Assembly (NCBI GenBank): GCA_027943335.1 | Contig: BSBK01000520.1 | Coordinates: 1,321,001-1,385,000, forward strand | Length of the DNA: 64,000 nucleotides | Source: Chamaecyparis obtusa | Taxonomy: Eukaryota > Streptophyta > Pinopsida > Cupressales > Cupressaceae | Reading direction: 5' to 3' | Shown here: positions 1 to 12,225 of the stretch, piece after piece | How positions within the stretch are numbered: position 1 is the first letter of the stretch | How the letters are laid out: the number at the start of each line of letters is the position of its first letter | Notes under the pieces: model-generated | Databases searched by the model: none | What the model was told of the DNA's origin: nothing | What the model saw: only the letters and a program-made list of their open reading frames with translations | Program-made: the position numbers and the translations under genes

Positions 1-857
1 GCTGGGAGGTGAGCTTCCCATGGTCTATCCATGTTTGCATTACAGGATTTGGAGCCTTGATACTTAATGAAGAAAGCTAGTGGATGAAATCAAAGATGAA
101 TCTTGCTCTCTCCTTAGATGTGAAAGTATTTACCTATTGTAAAAGGATTCTTAAGAAACCCTTGCGTTCCTTGTGAATGTTCAAGAATGCATAAAAAAAA
201 AATTCATTTGGTATTTTATTAAGTTGTAGAAAGTTGTATTTCTTGTATTTGAATACATGTTTAGAGAAGAGTTTTATTTATGTTAGAAGATCTTTGTTAT
301 AGTTTGATTGAAATCTGGTGATAAATGCAAAAGGAAAAAGTTGTTGAAATTATCCTTCTACCTCAAATGTATGACATAATACTTTTTTTTTATTGAAAAG
401 TCCCTCTCTATTTCATTTAGAGTTGCACTATGAACTAACGATTAAATATTGTTTTTTTCAGTATATAGATATTAAGTGCATAAACAATGTTTATACAAAT
501 TCTTAGATTTTGTTTCTTTAATTAAAGCTGTTGCAATAGAAGCAAATACATTCAAAAACAATTCTTTAATTTAGATAAAATGACCGTTTAAAATAGTTTG
601 TCTCCAGTATTTTTACATCATATGAGAATAAATTTTAGCTTTTAGTCTAAACATAAAAATATATATTATTCTTGTTTTCGGTATTAATGGATCATTTTGT
701 AGGACTTCTTTTACCTCTAGTATTATTAAACTGTTAAAATATAGAAACATAAATTAAATAAATAAATTTAACCAAGTGAATCTTCCTTTTTTTTAAAGAT
801 AATGAAGTTTCTATATTAATAGGAAAAATCATATATTTTGAGCAGATTAAATATCTT

Positions 858-1104
<247 letters not shown>

Positions 1105-1220
1105 ACATTAGATAAGTTTTGTTTTTTTTTAAATTAAAGAAAATAAACTTTAAAAAAATTAAATTAAAATTAAAAAAGGGAGTTTTGGTGGCCGACTCTG
1201 TTGTAACCCCCTTCCTATCC

Positions 1221-1384
1221 GCCATGGGCGTGGGTCAAGACCTGCGCATTGTGGCATCACAACCACATGTCGAGGCTTGTGACTGTGATGCCATAGATGT
1301 GGGCCATGACCCACGTCTATGGAATCACATCTGTGGGGTAATACCCACAAATGTGATACCCCAGCTGTGAGCCACGACTCACAG
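1221..1384. repeat. Array of five consecutive imperfect palindromes, about 34 bp each
   Basis: A GC-rich island in AT-rich DNA made of back-to-back hairpins at 1221-1255, 1256-1289, 1291-1322, 1324-1357 and 1365-1384. The third has 13-base arms (CCATAGATGTGGG against CCCACGTCTATGG) with one mismatch. Units 1 and 3 resemble each other (start GCCAT, core GTGGG), and units 2 and 4 resemble each other (start ATCACA, end TGTGAT). The array is therefore an alternating two-unit tandem repeat of about 68 bp. Function unknown. Confidence 0.75.
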
Positions 1385-1440
1385 TCTATGGGTCTACGAC
1401 AGGGCTTCGACCCTTTGACATTTTTAAAAATTTTAATAAA

Positions 1441-1479
1441 TCCCCCCTTTCTCCCCCCCCCCCGCCCCCCCCGCCCCCT
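1441..1479. repeat. C-rich low-complexity tract
   Basis: Runs of 7 to 11 cytosines interrupted by TTT and G, just downstream of the palindrome array. The opposite strand has several G-runs that could form a quadruplex. No gene context. Confidence 0.8.
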
Positions 1480-2940
1480 AAAAAAAGCCCTCTGAAAACA
1501 TGTATGTTAATCTCAAAAAAAAAAAAAAGCCCTACGAAAACATGTATGTTAATTGAGATTTATATAAAAGAAATGTAAATCAAATTCACAGATCTATCCA
1601 AATACCCAAATGGGTATTTTAAAAAAAATAGCAATATAGAAGAATGAAAAAAGAATATAAATATAGAGGAGATTTACCAAAATTTTAGACAACATTTTTC
1701 TTTGGAAGATGGCTGCTCTTTGAGGGGATATACACATAAGTGTATATTTGTATATACTCCTAAAATGGGTGTATATGCTCATATGCACTTATGGGCATAT
1801 ACCCAATATCTTCTTGTTCAAACTCATACTTTCAAAATCATCCATACCTACAATAAAATGAACAAAAGAACTTGAAAAAAACTCCCCTTAGGGTTTTGAT
1901 TTGAAAGAGGAGTTTTAGGTGGGAAAATAAGAAATTGGGGACTTTTAGGAAGTTGCCATTTTCACCCTAACCCTAAATTCAAATTAGGGTTAGGCTGAAA
2001 TTCAACTCATTTTGAATCCTTATTCCTTCCCCCCATTTCTTTTTAATATTTTAAGTATTCCCCTTTCAATTGAATTATCTTTTCTTTTAAACTATACATT
2101 ATTATTCTTTAGATCAAATGTTGTATGAATGTACATAATAAAATTAGAATGGTGTAATTTATTTTTAGTCATCTTTTATTTATATGAGTTATTGGGGGAA
2201 TTTAATTTTAAAAAAATTAATGTTGATAATAATGCTATTAAAATCTATATGGAAAGTTTAAACTCCTATCTTTTATATAATATATAAATAGACCCTTAAA
2301 TTTTTGAGGAAGTTAATTTTTCTCCAAGATGCTATTTAGGAATGATGTGTTCTGATAGGCCAATATTTTGTGTTAGACATTATGTTAGGATATTTTAAGA
2401 AAATATTATCCAAGAAAAGTGTTTTTATTTAGTAAATTGATAATAGAATTAAATAAGGATTAGATTAATTTTTGGATGAAGTCATTCCTTGGGGTACTTT
2501 AATTAGGGTATTAATTGTAAATTAGAATTAATGAAAAATAATAATTTAATTATATTCCTCATGTCCTTAGCTTTTAATAATATTAATTCTTTTCAAATAA
2601 AGTTGGTTTAGACCATAATCAAGGGATTAGTATTTTTAAGATTTCTTTAAGCAACTTTATTTATAGGTATATTCTTTTATTAATCAAGCTAGGGTAGTCT
2701 AGGTTGAGTTACCCTAGATTTGTGATGATTGCTAGGTGCGAGGGATGTTGGTGGGTTCATAAATCACCACTATGATTATCCCTTTACCTCTCATAATCTT
2801 GACCACTTTGGAGTTGTCGAGTTAACCCCCTATAACCTTCTTAATTCTTATATTAATTTAAATCAACTAACCCCCTATAACCTTAAATCAACTATTAATT
2901 TAACCCTTTAAAAAAAAATTGGTGTGTTTTTCTCATACAA

Positions 2941-2945
2941 ATATG
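2941..2945. repeat. Target site duplication ATATG, left of element 1
   Basis: ATATG directly precedes the TGTTGG terminus of element 1 and recurs at 11256-11260 after its far end. Confidence 0.9.
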
Positions 2946-4165
2946 TGTTGGAAGTAGGAGAGAAAGGAACTAAGAGGGGAGGTGTGAATCAGTGCCTTCA
3001 AAAACTTCACTTGTAAACCTTTCAGATCTATAACTATAAATAGTAATAACTGACCAAAACAACTTGAATCTAATTGCATGAATCAATAATCCATTAACTT
3101 AAGTAAGTAAAAAACATGAAATGAATATCACAATCACATGACACAAGTATTTTGGTAATGCAAAACCCTTGTTAGAAGGTAAAAACTATGGTGGGGATGA
3201 CACCCACAAATTCTTCACTACTGCAGATAGAAAAGGTTTGCCTGTTAGGGCTACAAGTTTTGATCACTTCTGGTGATCTCACCCTATTAGGAGTGACATG
3301 TTAGATCAGCTAGATCTACCTAGTTATAGGATTTTAACAACACTAATGAAGTGTGCACTCGGTTAAGAGATTTACATAAGACTGTTAAGTCTACTCTGTT
3401 AAGAAATTTTATCCAAAAACTCTATTACAATTGTTAGAAAGCAATAGATTTAATTATTTGCTATTTGACAACTCAATTATCTCTTATAGATCTATAAACT
3501 CTGATAAAATATCACCTAACTTGTGATGAATCTCTGCTCTGAACTGCTTGGTAGCCTCTACTGATTCTACTCAATCTGAATTCCTCTGTACTCGGTTTTT
3601 CTCTGTTAACTAATAAACTTGAAGATAGACAATTGCTTCAAGTGCTCCATGATTCATATATCATTTCACACCAAAAATGATGCAAACACACAAATATATA
3701 GTGTTCTATTTTTGCCTCTTTAACAAAATTAGGCTACACAATATAATCATAACCCTAAGATCTACAATGTATAATAATAACCTAGATCAACTATTACAAA
3801 AGATATACATTGTATTTAATGAATATCATTAAATTAAATGTTCCTCAATCTTGGTAAAATGTTTTATAAACCATTGTAACCATTTTCATAGAAGAATGTA
3901 CCATTTCTAATTACTATGTCATTTCCTGTGATCATCGGTAAACACTATGTAAACTGATTGGTGTACACTATGATGCTCCATGTTTACTATCTGTCAGTGT
4001 TGGTGTCTACTGGTGTTTGGTAAACAGTCTGCTACTCGGTATATAAGCTTTACCAACTAGTCTATTATGCTTTATGTTACTGATTATCTCAATGTAAGTG
4101 ACTGACTGATATCTTTACAAACCTTTGGTGCTAATGACAACCTTAAAAGCTCAATAGAGATAACA
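2946..4165 (-). repeat. Element 1 3' LTR
   Basis: 1220 bp, bounded by TG and CA and colinear with 10037-11255 with scattered substitutions. It carries the G-run plus TGAATCAGTG motif at 2974-2994 and the stem-loop GTGGGGATGACACCCAC at 3191-3207, both shared with other LTRs in the window. Confidence 0.92.
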
Positions 4166-4190
4166 ATCTCCCCCTACAATCTCCCCCTTT
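4166..4190 (-). promoter_or_regulatory. Polypurine tract of element 1
   Basis: Directly inside the 3' LTR. On the minus strand it reads as two purine runs, AAAGGGGGAGAT and GGGGGAGAT, the second abutting the LTR. This is the expected plus-strand primer site for this element orientation. Confidence 0.8.
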
Positions 4191-4377
4191 GGCATTAGTA
4201 TCAAAACTTTGAATGTATATAGACAAATTTTTCTAAGTACTAAGTACTCCCCCTCAGTGCATGCTCCTAGTAATATGTAGTATATGTACCATCTATGTAC
4301 ATATTTGGCATAACAGCTGATACATTATTTTCCCCCTTTTTGATAGTAATGCCAAATACGAAAATTAAGTAGTATAC

Positions 4378-7300
4378 TCACATCTTGTCAAAAATTGGCT
4401 GATGGGTTTTCTTCACTGACTCCAAGAGGTTGTCCCATTCCTCTTTCAAGTTGGTGAGAATGATGTGCTCAAGACCAACTTGGGCATGTGCATGTCAAAG
4501 ATGTTATCTAACACTAAAATTTATGGTGTTGCAACTAGTAGCTCGGCTTTAATAATATGTGCTTCAAAAATTCTCAGGTATGGAATGAGTTCGGTTTGCA
4601 ACTCAGTAACCTGATTTGTTAGGTGCTCTTCTTATTTCTTCAAATCTACTATCAACTACTGGAGTTCCTAAACTCGGTGAATGTGCTTTAAAAAAGCACG
4701 TGGCTCAGTTATAGCTACATTTGTACTCAACTATATTTTTGCTTTCAATCCTTTAATCTTTTTAATGACTTCAATAGTGAAGATGTCTATAGTACAAACT
4801 TCAATAAATATTAACAAATTATCTAGGTGATGGATTTTATTTTAGTAATTACCTCAGATAATTTGACCTTTTGTAATGCCACTTCTAGGCTGATTTTCTC
4901 TGCTAATTTGTGTTGTATCCTAGATTCTTCCCTTTCTTCAATTTTCTTATATGTATCAGTGTCTGGGGCATTGATCTTCTTGGAAAGTGTAGAAAGTTGA
5001 TCTATGATAGGTGTATCCTCATCAATATTTATCTCAGGTACTACCTCTTGGAGGATATCCCACACATCGGTTAATACTTCTTTTCATGTGTGTTCTTGCT
5101 TCAACTTCTCTTGCTCTAACTTCCTTGTACATAATTCCCCATATTTACTCAAGTCTTCGGGGCTTAGGGTTCTTGGGTCACACTCAGGGATAATGCTCAC
5201 TTCATCTAGGGTGACCGGCCCTTTTCCTTTCTTCTTCTTCTTTAGTGCTAAAGGTGTTTTCTTTTCAAGTATAGCAATAGATCTATCTCCAGTCTTCGGA
5301 GTATCCTTCCCGGTTAACACTTGTTCTTCCTTCTTCTTCTCCTCAGTAGTTGTAGTCTCTGTTGATATAGTAGGAGTTTTAGTTGTGGTGTCAATTGGGA
5401 TCACCTTTGTTTCCTTTGGTTCTTTTGTTTCCTTTGCTTCTTATGTTTCCTTTTCTTTGGTGGAAGGTGTCTCTATATGTGTAGGCTCATCTATTTCTAT
5501 AGGTTTCTTTGTGTTTTAATCCCCTGTGGTGTCTTTGTTTTGCTCAGGATCTGAGCCATCGGGTTGTACTTCAGAAATAATTTCAGCTACTTCTGCAAGT
5601 ATAGGAAGTTCACCTGGTAGTGATGTAAATAGACCTTCAGTGTCTAGTGCTTCATCTTTATTTGGTGCAATATTTATATCTTCATAATCTTGATCATCAG
5701 GATCACCATTTGTGATGTCTTCAACGAGTACATCATCATCAATTTTCTTCTCTAGTTGAATTTCAACTTTATTTGGTGCATCCTATGATATACTTATTTC
5801 TTCCTTGTCCTTGGTAATATCAATTGCCTTGGTAACTAATATACCGGTATTCTTTGATTTCTTTGTAGTTCCCTCATCAATGCAAATACCCTTATCTTTG
5901 GAATTGTGTCTCTTCTTAGATAGGTTCAAGAATGCTTCTTGCTCAGCTTTTTCTTTGGCCTTCAAAATTGATGTCCATATACAATCTGTTGTGATATCCA
6001 TATCTGCTACATTGTCATCCATGATCATCAAGGCTCTATTCTTGATCATAAAGTTTTCTTGGTATTTGATCAAGTATTCACTAACTTCTCCAAAGCTTAA
6101 ATGTGTGGGTTCCCAAACTAGAGAGCATTCTCTCTTTCTCTTCTTGGTATCTAGTGCAATAGACCATTTTTTAGTAATTGTATCATCCAATTTCTTCGAT
6201 AATGCACAGGCAAATTCCATTGGAACTTTCTTGAATTTTATCATCATTTGGATGACAACCTCTTCAATCTTGGTTTGATCTTCTTTTGACATTTTGTCAA
6301 ATCTATCTAGTAAGGGATCAGTGAGATCTCCATGTTCAATTATGTCTTCAGTGATTTCATCTATTTTTTTTTCCTTGTGACTGACCACTTTGAATTGATT
6401 GACATCATCTTTTGTCTCAGTATCCTTAATATCTTCCTTATTTCTTATGAATTTTCTCCTTTTCTTTGGTGCTTCAGCTACAACTTTGTTCTTTCTCTTA
6501 ATGTATTTCTTTGTTGGTGTAGCTGCTCTCCTTTTTGTTACTTTCTCTGGTTCTTCCTTATTAGTAGGTGGTGCTATAGTTCACGATCATGTCTTCATAC
6601 CTTCATGTACAAGTGACTACTTATTTATAGGAATTTTAGGTGGAGGAACCGGTGTGGGATCTTCTTCTTTGTCAGACTCGGTCTCCTCACTATCATATGG
6701 CTTGTCAGCTAGCTATAACTAACCTTTGGTTGCATGTTCAACCAGTGTCTCTTTAGATGTCTCAGACCCATCTCCATATTTAGCAGTGAGATTTTTCTTC
6801 ATCTTCTTTACCTTTCTAGTTATTTTACCGATCTCAATATTTATTAAAATCCTAGATTTGGCCTCTTCATATACTCTGAACCTAGTGGCAATGGGATCTT
6901 TCGGTAATGCAAGTAGTGCATTAATATATTTCAGTGTGAAATCTTGCTTTATTTCATATCCCATCAGTGCCAACCATTTTATCTTAGGTTCAATTGCTTT
7001 TATCAAAGTATAATTAGTGCTAACTACAAAACATATGTCATTCTCAAATCTTTGAACTAATTCCCTTAGAATTCTACTTCTTTTTTGCATCTTAGATTGA
7101 AACTCTATGAAGTATGCATTAAACTCTACATTTAACTTATCTCCTAACTTATTCATCATTTCACTAATCTATTTTGTTATCGGTACATCCGGTATCCAAT
7201 TTACTTTACCAGTGCCAGGTACATACTTTTGTAGATAGAAAAATATGCATGCAAGTAGAGATCCGAACTTACATGTGTTAGACTTCTTTTTCCTTATGGT

Positions 7301-8020
7301 CTTCATATTCTCCTGAAGTTGATGAAATAGTACCTCAGCAAGATCAACTTGGTGAACTTTTAATACAATTTTGTATGCCATGTCTACTATGTTGCAGGGT
7401 ATGCTATTGAGTCTACTTGATTGAAATAACTTGTACCCGATCACATGTGCTACAAATTTGATTGTTGGGTCCTTGATTATCAAAATCTTCAATGCCCAAC
7501 TTTCCCATTGTGCTCCAATATATTTCTCAACATCCAGTCATGATGAACTATGGAAAGCCTTACCCTGGTCAGTTGTAGGGAGCCCAGTAACCCTACTGAT
7601 CATTTTCTTATTGACCTCAATCGGTTTATCCATCCAGAACTTGTCATCATGATACCTGCTCAAAATGATTCTAATCCAATCTGATTTAAATGATTGCAGA
7701 AAGTGTATAAAACATGATAAACCTAATTCCTGAATCTTCTTGTAATCTAATTTCATTTTTCCATTGGGGCCATAGAGGAGTTGATAAGCTGTAATAGTTT
7801 CAAAATCTCCAACTTCTCTGATTTTGCAATGAATATAAGACCTTATGTCTTCTATCATTAAAACCCTTTCTGGTATGCTTGAAAAAGAACCCATTATATC
7901 TATTTGTGTTGCGACCTTGGGATGTGGCTTAAAATTTGGTTCATCAAAATTTTCCCTAATGATTAGATTAACTTCCTCCTCAACACTTTGAGTTTTTCTC
8001 ACAGATGATGTAGATGCCAT
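4378..8020 (-). pseudogene. Element 1 ORF2, conserved large protein of unknown function (decayed)
   Basis: From the ATG at 8020 one frame can be followed to about 4823, interrupted only by stops; a frame change is then needed to reach a C-terminal stop at 4378. The product would be about 1,200 residues. The N-terminus starts MASTSSVRKTQ. A block near residue 50 (VLMIEDIRSYIHCKI) and another near residue 115 (WIRIILSRYHDDKFW, then VTGLP) recur in elements 2, 3 and 4. A middle block follows with a KMQKRSR-type motif and a conserved basic/proline patch ending in VYEEAK. Then come Lys/Glu-rich low-complexity segments and a helical C-terminus. No catalytic motif, signal peptide or membrane segment is apparent. 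Conservation in four elements argues for a real former gene. Function unknown. Confidence 0.7.
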
Positions 8021-8562
8021 AAATTGATTCTAGGGTTTCGACATGTAGCAGGATAAAAAGTGTTTGATCACAAATGAGCTTACTCGATATCATGAAGAGT
8101 GATGTCAGTTTGATCTAACGTAGCCTTGAATCCTTCTAAAAATCTTTTAGCTCAAACTCTGCTCTTTGAATTCTCCGCTCTTTGAAATCACATTGCAAAA
8201 GTGAACTCTGTTCCCATGTATTTATAGACTTTTTGATGTTCCTGCTCAAACTTTCATGTAATAAATGCTTGATCTAACTTTTGGTACAAGACAATTGTCA
8301 GCTCAGTGACAACTAAAATTTTCATCCACTCAATTAACATAGAATTTCTTCATCGGTTGATACATGTGCTCGGTTAACCTTAGATAGTGATTACCATTGA
8401 GTAACCAACTCTTGGTCTCTCTTTTACTGACTATATAACATTGTTAGCTCATGACAACTAAACCATAGTGCATCTTTATTCATGTTGATTTTCTATAAGA
8501 ACATTATGCATAAGGAACTATATGTAAAATGTGATCTTTTGATATGTCAATCACATACATAC

Positions 8563-9972
8563 CTATTTCACCTTAAGTGGAGGTATCGATGTCACCCAAT
8601 CTAGTGGATGAGGTTTCATCGACAACATTACTTGACTCAGCATTCTCATTAGATGCCTTCTTCCACATAGTGTTCCTTAACTTTGTGATACCTGCAATAG
8701 TATATCCACTTTCAAATATATGGTTTTTGGTGCTTGGTCTTTGTAGTTCTTGCTTAAATGACTGATCTTATGATAGTGCATACATGCCATCCCAATGCTT
8801 GTCCAATTTCTTGATTGTCCAATCTGACTCTTTCTATAATAGTTTGCTCCAATGTGTCCATATGTACCACATACAACACAATTAGTCCATGTATTATAAT
8901 CCCAAACATAATAATTACCTTGTCTCTTTGGTTGATATGGCCTGTGTTGTGGTTTCTCCTTAGGTGTCCAAACTTGTTTCATTTTTTCCTTACAGTCTCA
9001 TGCAATGTCTCCATGCTTTTAACAAGTATAGCATATTTTCTCCATAGTGGTATTGTTAGCAAGATCATTTTGCTTAGCTCTACACTCATAAGCAGGATGT
9101 CCAAATTTACCATAGTAGTAAAAATATCCATTAAACTTAGGAGTGATAGGAGGTTTACCTTGTGCTTTGCTTCTACACACATTAGATGTATGTCTTAGTT
9201 TTCCATAGTGATAACATGCCAACACTTTAGGTTTCTGATTTTGACTGATGTTGACTTATTTAGCTTGTTGTGATGATTCTCCTTCACTGGCGTAGCCTAT
9301 ACTGGTTTTACTTCCAAATCTTCTCTAATTAGTCAAAAAGTCATCAATATTCTTAGAGCTATCTTCAGCAAGTTTCTTCATTTCATTTTGCTGCTGTTGA
9401 TTTTTCATTTCATTTCTCAGCTTCTCATTCTCTTCTTTGAGTCTTCCAACATCTTCTATTTTTCTTGAAAATTTTGCATTTACTTGGTTTACCTCTTGAT
9501 TCACAGTCATCATTTGATTAGTTACTTGGAAATGTCAGTCGGTGAGTCTTTGTATCTCACTCTCTTTAGTTTGAAGTTGTTCACTCATCTATCTTCAGTC
9601 ATTGATTGCCAGATTTCTTTCTTGCTCGGCTTGTTTTTCTTTTTTCATTATTTCTACCATTCTCACTATCTAAGATTCTTGACCGATTTGTAGTGCTTTC
9701 ACTTGATTATTTAAATATTGATTCTTTTCAGATAGATCAGTGATTATGATTTTAGATCCATTGGAGATGCTTCTAGAACTAGATCCAATATGCTTGAATA
9801 TTTCATCAATAGGTTCTTCATGGTAACCAATCTCATTCTATAGTATAGATAGGTTCTTCCTTTCAACCAGTAATTTCTTTAGTCCTTCCTTGGCTTGCTT
9901 ATACTATTCCACAAAAATTTTCATTTGTATCTTTTGATTCTCAATAGTCTTGTCAAGATTGTATCTCTCCAT
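8563..9972 (-). pseudogene. Element 1 ORF1, gag-like coiled-coil protein with five zinc knuckles (decayed)
   Basis: The ATG at 9972 lies about 50 bases inside the primer-binding site, as expected for a first ORF. The frame runs to a stop at 8563 (about 470 codons) and contains several internal stops. The N-terminal 250 residues are charged heptad-rich sequence (for example GRLKEENEKLRNEM), probably coiled coil. The C-terminal half has five knuckle-like units: CYHYGKLRHTSNVC, a YYYGKFGHPAYEC unit, CYTC followed by a stop, CVVCGTYGHIGANYY and CMHYHKISHLSKNY. Several have lost a Cys. The order coiled coil then knuckles fits a nucleocapsid-type gag. No standard retrotransposon gag capsid motif is obvious. 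Homologues are ORF1 of elements 2, 3 and 4. Confidence 0.75.
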
Positions 9973-10022
9973 GAATTAGATCTTTACCCTTCAGTGGTTA
10001 AACTGTCCAATAAGAGAACTGT

Positions 10023-10034
10023 GCTCTAATACCA
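10023..10034 (-). promoter_or_regulatory. Primer-binding site of element 1 (tRNA-Met type)
   Basis: On the minus strand TGGTATTAGAGC, one base from the canonical initiator tRNA-Met complement TGGTATCAGAGC, two bases from the LTR end. Confidence 0.88.
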
Positions 10035-10036
10035 AT

Positions 10037-11255
10037 TGTTGGAATTAGGAGAGATAGGAACTGAGAGGGGAGGGGTGAATCAATGCCTTCAAAAACTTCA
10101 GTTGTAAACCTTTCAGATCTATAACTGTAAACAATAATAACCAACCAAAACAACTTGAATCTAATTGCATGAATCAATCATCCATTAACTTAAGTAAGTA
10201 AACAACATGAAATCAATATCACAATAACATGACACAAGTATTTTGGTAATGCAGAAACCCTTGTTAGAAGGTAAAAACTATGGTGGGGATGACACCCACA
10301 AATTCTTCACTATTGTAGATAGAAAAGGTTTGCCTGTTAGGGCTACAAGTTTTGATCACTTTTGGTGATCTCACCCTGTTAGGAGTGACATGTTAGATTA
10401 GCTAGATCTACCTAGTTATAGGATTTTAACAACACTAATGAAGTGTGCACTCAGTTAAGATATTTACATAAGACTGTTAAGTCTACTCTCTTAAGAGATT
10501 TTATCCAAAAACTCTATTACAATTGTCAGAAAGCAATAGGTAATTATCTACTATTTGACAACTCAATTGTCTGATACAGATCTATAAACTTTGATAAAAG
10601 ATCACCTTACTTGTGATGAATCTCTACTCTGAACTACTCAATAGCCTCTGCTGATTCTACTCAATCTGAATTCCTCTATACTTGATTATGCTTTGTTAAC
10701 TGATAGACTTGAAGATACATAATTGCTTCAAGTGCTCCATGATTCATATATCAGCTCACACCAAAAATGATGCAAAAACACAAATATATAGTGTTATATT
10801 TTTGCTTCTTTAACAAAATTAGGTTACACAATATAATCATAACCCTAAGATCTACGGTGTACAATAATAACCTAGATCAACTATTACAAAAGATATACAT
10901 TGTATTTAATGAATATCATTACATTAAATGTTCCTTGATCTTGGTAAAACATTTTATAAACCATTGTAACTATTTGCATAGAAGAATGTGCCATTTATGA
11001 TTACTATGTCATTTCCTATGATGCTCAGTAAACACTGTGTAAATTGATCATTGTACATTGTGATGCTCAGTGTTTACTTTTTGTCCATGTTGGTGTCTAT
11101 TGGTGTTCAGTAAATAGTTTGTTGCTTTGTATATAAGTTTTATCGATTAGTCTGTTCTTCTTTATGTTACTGATTAGCTCAATGTAAGTGATCGGCCGAT
11201 ATCTTTACAAACCTTTGGTACTAATGACAACCTTAAAAGCTTGATAGAGATAACA
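10037..11255 (-). repeat. Element 1 5' LTR
   Basis: 1219 bp, partner of 2946-4165. G-run/TGAATCA motif at 10064-10085 and stem-loop at 10283-10299. It ends TAACA next to the ATATG duplication. Confidence 0.92.
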
Positions 11256-11260
11256 ATATG
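11256..11260. repeat. Target site duplication ATATG, right of element 1
   Basis: Matches 2941-2945 exactly. Confidence 0.9.
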
Positions 11261-11269
11261 GGCATGACA
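11261..11269 (+). repeat. Terminal 9 bp of LTR-X
   Basis: GGCATGACA continues from ATATG. Its inverse TGTCATGCC matches the start of the inverted LTR-Y at 61821, which marks this as the LTR-X end. Confidence 0.5.
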
Positions 11270-12225
11270 TTATGATCATATTTGGCCTTAACCAAGAAGG
11301 CCTTACAACTTGACATGTATGTAGTTATTGATGAATAATATGTAAATACCCTGCATTCTCTCTCTGCCTGTTTGTGGTTTTTCTTCCATGTGATGTTCCT
11401 ACAAGGAGGTTGGTGATTTGGGGTGTGCCTTTGGCCCTTAACTTTTCCTCCCTTGCATCAATACACCAATAGAAACACATAAAGGAATGACTACTCTCAA
11501 AACTTAGAGTAATTATATGTATCGATTGGGAGAAATTTCCATTGGTTAGTATACATTTGAAGAAAAGGACATTACAATAATAAAATTCCCCCTGACATAG
11601 TAAAATCAAGGTAATTCAATATGAAAACAATGTCATGCAAAAACACATAAGGGATACAAAATTTTTGGATAAAAATAAATATGACATAAATAATGTAAAT
11701 GAATACTATATTGTCATAATTGACTCCATATTGTTAATATAATATAAATATAGATATAAATGATTAAGAGCACGTGAGAAGAAATAAATAATTTTAGGTT
11801 AAAATGGAAGAGTTATAAATGCATTGAAATTTTTAATAATCCCTACAATATAACACAAAATCACATCTACAACATAAAGAATTCACAACAAAGGCACACA
11901 TATGATAAGTATAAGAATGTGACAATAGAGTTGATTCTTGTGTTTCCTTGTCCTAGTAGAGAATCAAGAGTCATCCAAAAAAAAAAAAAGATATTCCAAG
12001 AAGAACATTATGGGGAAGAAAAGAATATGTAATAAAACACAAAATGAAAAAGGTACATAGTACAGTGGTGATCATTTATATAAAAAGTCATTCACCTCCT
12101 AGTTGTTATCATTGTAAAGATATGGAAAGAAAAATGATAAAGGAGCTAGAGGTAGTGTAATACATAATGATATATCTTATTCCATAAATATAGGAATGTT
12201 CCCTAGGAGAGTATCACTATGTATA
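11270..12225. other. Non-coding stretch, no recognisable feature
   Basis: AT-rich unique-looking DNA with a short A-run near 11978. No credible ORF, tRNA, LTR end or primer-binding site was seen. No PBS follows LTR-X at 11270, so LTR-X is a solo or 3' LTR rather than a 5' LTR. Confidence 0.6.

Larger units (their letters stand above)
2946..11255 (-). mobile_element. Element 1: pol-less LTR retrotransposon, complete, with TSD
   Basis: An 8.3 kb element on the minus strand. It has two 1.2 kb LTRs, a tRNA-Met primer-binding site next to the right LTR and a polypurine tract next to the left LTR. It is flanked by ATATG duplications. The interior has two reading frames on the minus strand, ORF1 (zinc-knuckle, gag-like) and ORF2 (unknown). 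No protease, reverse transcriptase, RNase H or integrase motif is visible in any frame, so it must be mobilised in trans. The two ORFs are separated by about 540 bp (8021-8562) with no further coding signal. LTR sequence is closest to that of element 2. Confidence 0.9.

Noticed and set aside
1221..1384. CRISPR-like repeat array
   Set aside because: Units abut without unique spacers, and the context is plant transposon DNA.
1968..1998. Telomere-like CCCTAAC/TTAGGG words, also near 62960
   Set aside because: Only one or two units, part of a short palindrome, not a telomeric array.
5004..5519. 171-residue plus-strand ORF rich in Ser, Val and Phe
   Set aside because: Opposite-strand shadow of the Lys/Glu-rich part of element 1 ORF2.
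6399..6722. Hydrophobic plus-strand ORF resembling a membrane protein
   Set aside because: Antisense of a Lys-rich ORF2 segment; hydrophobicity is a strand artefact.
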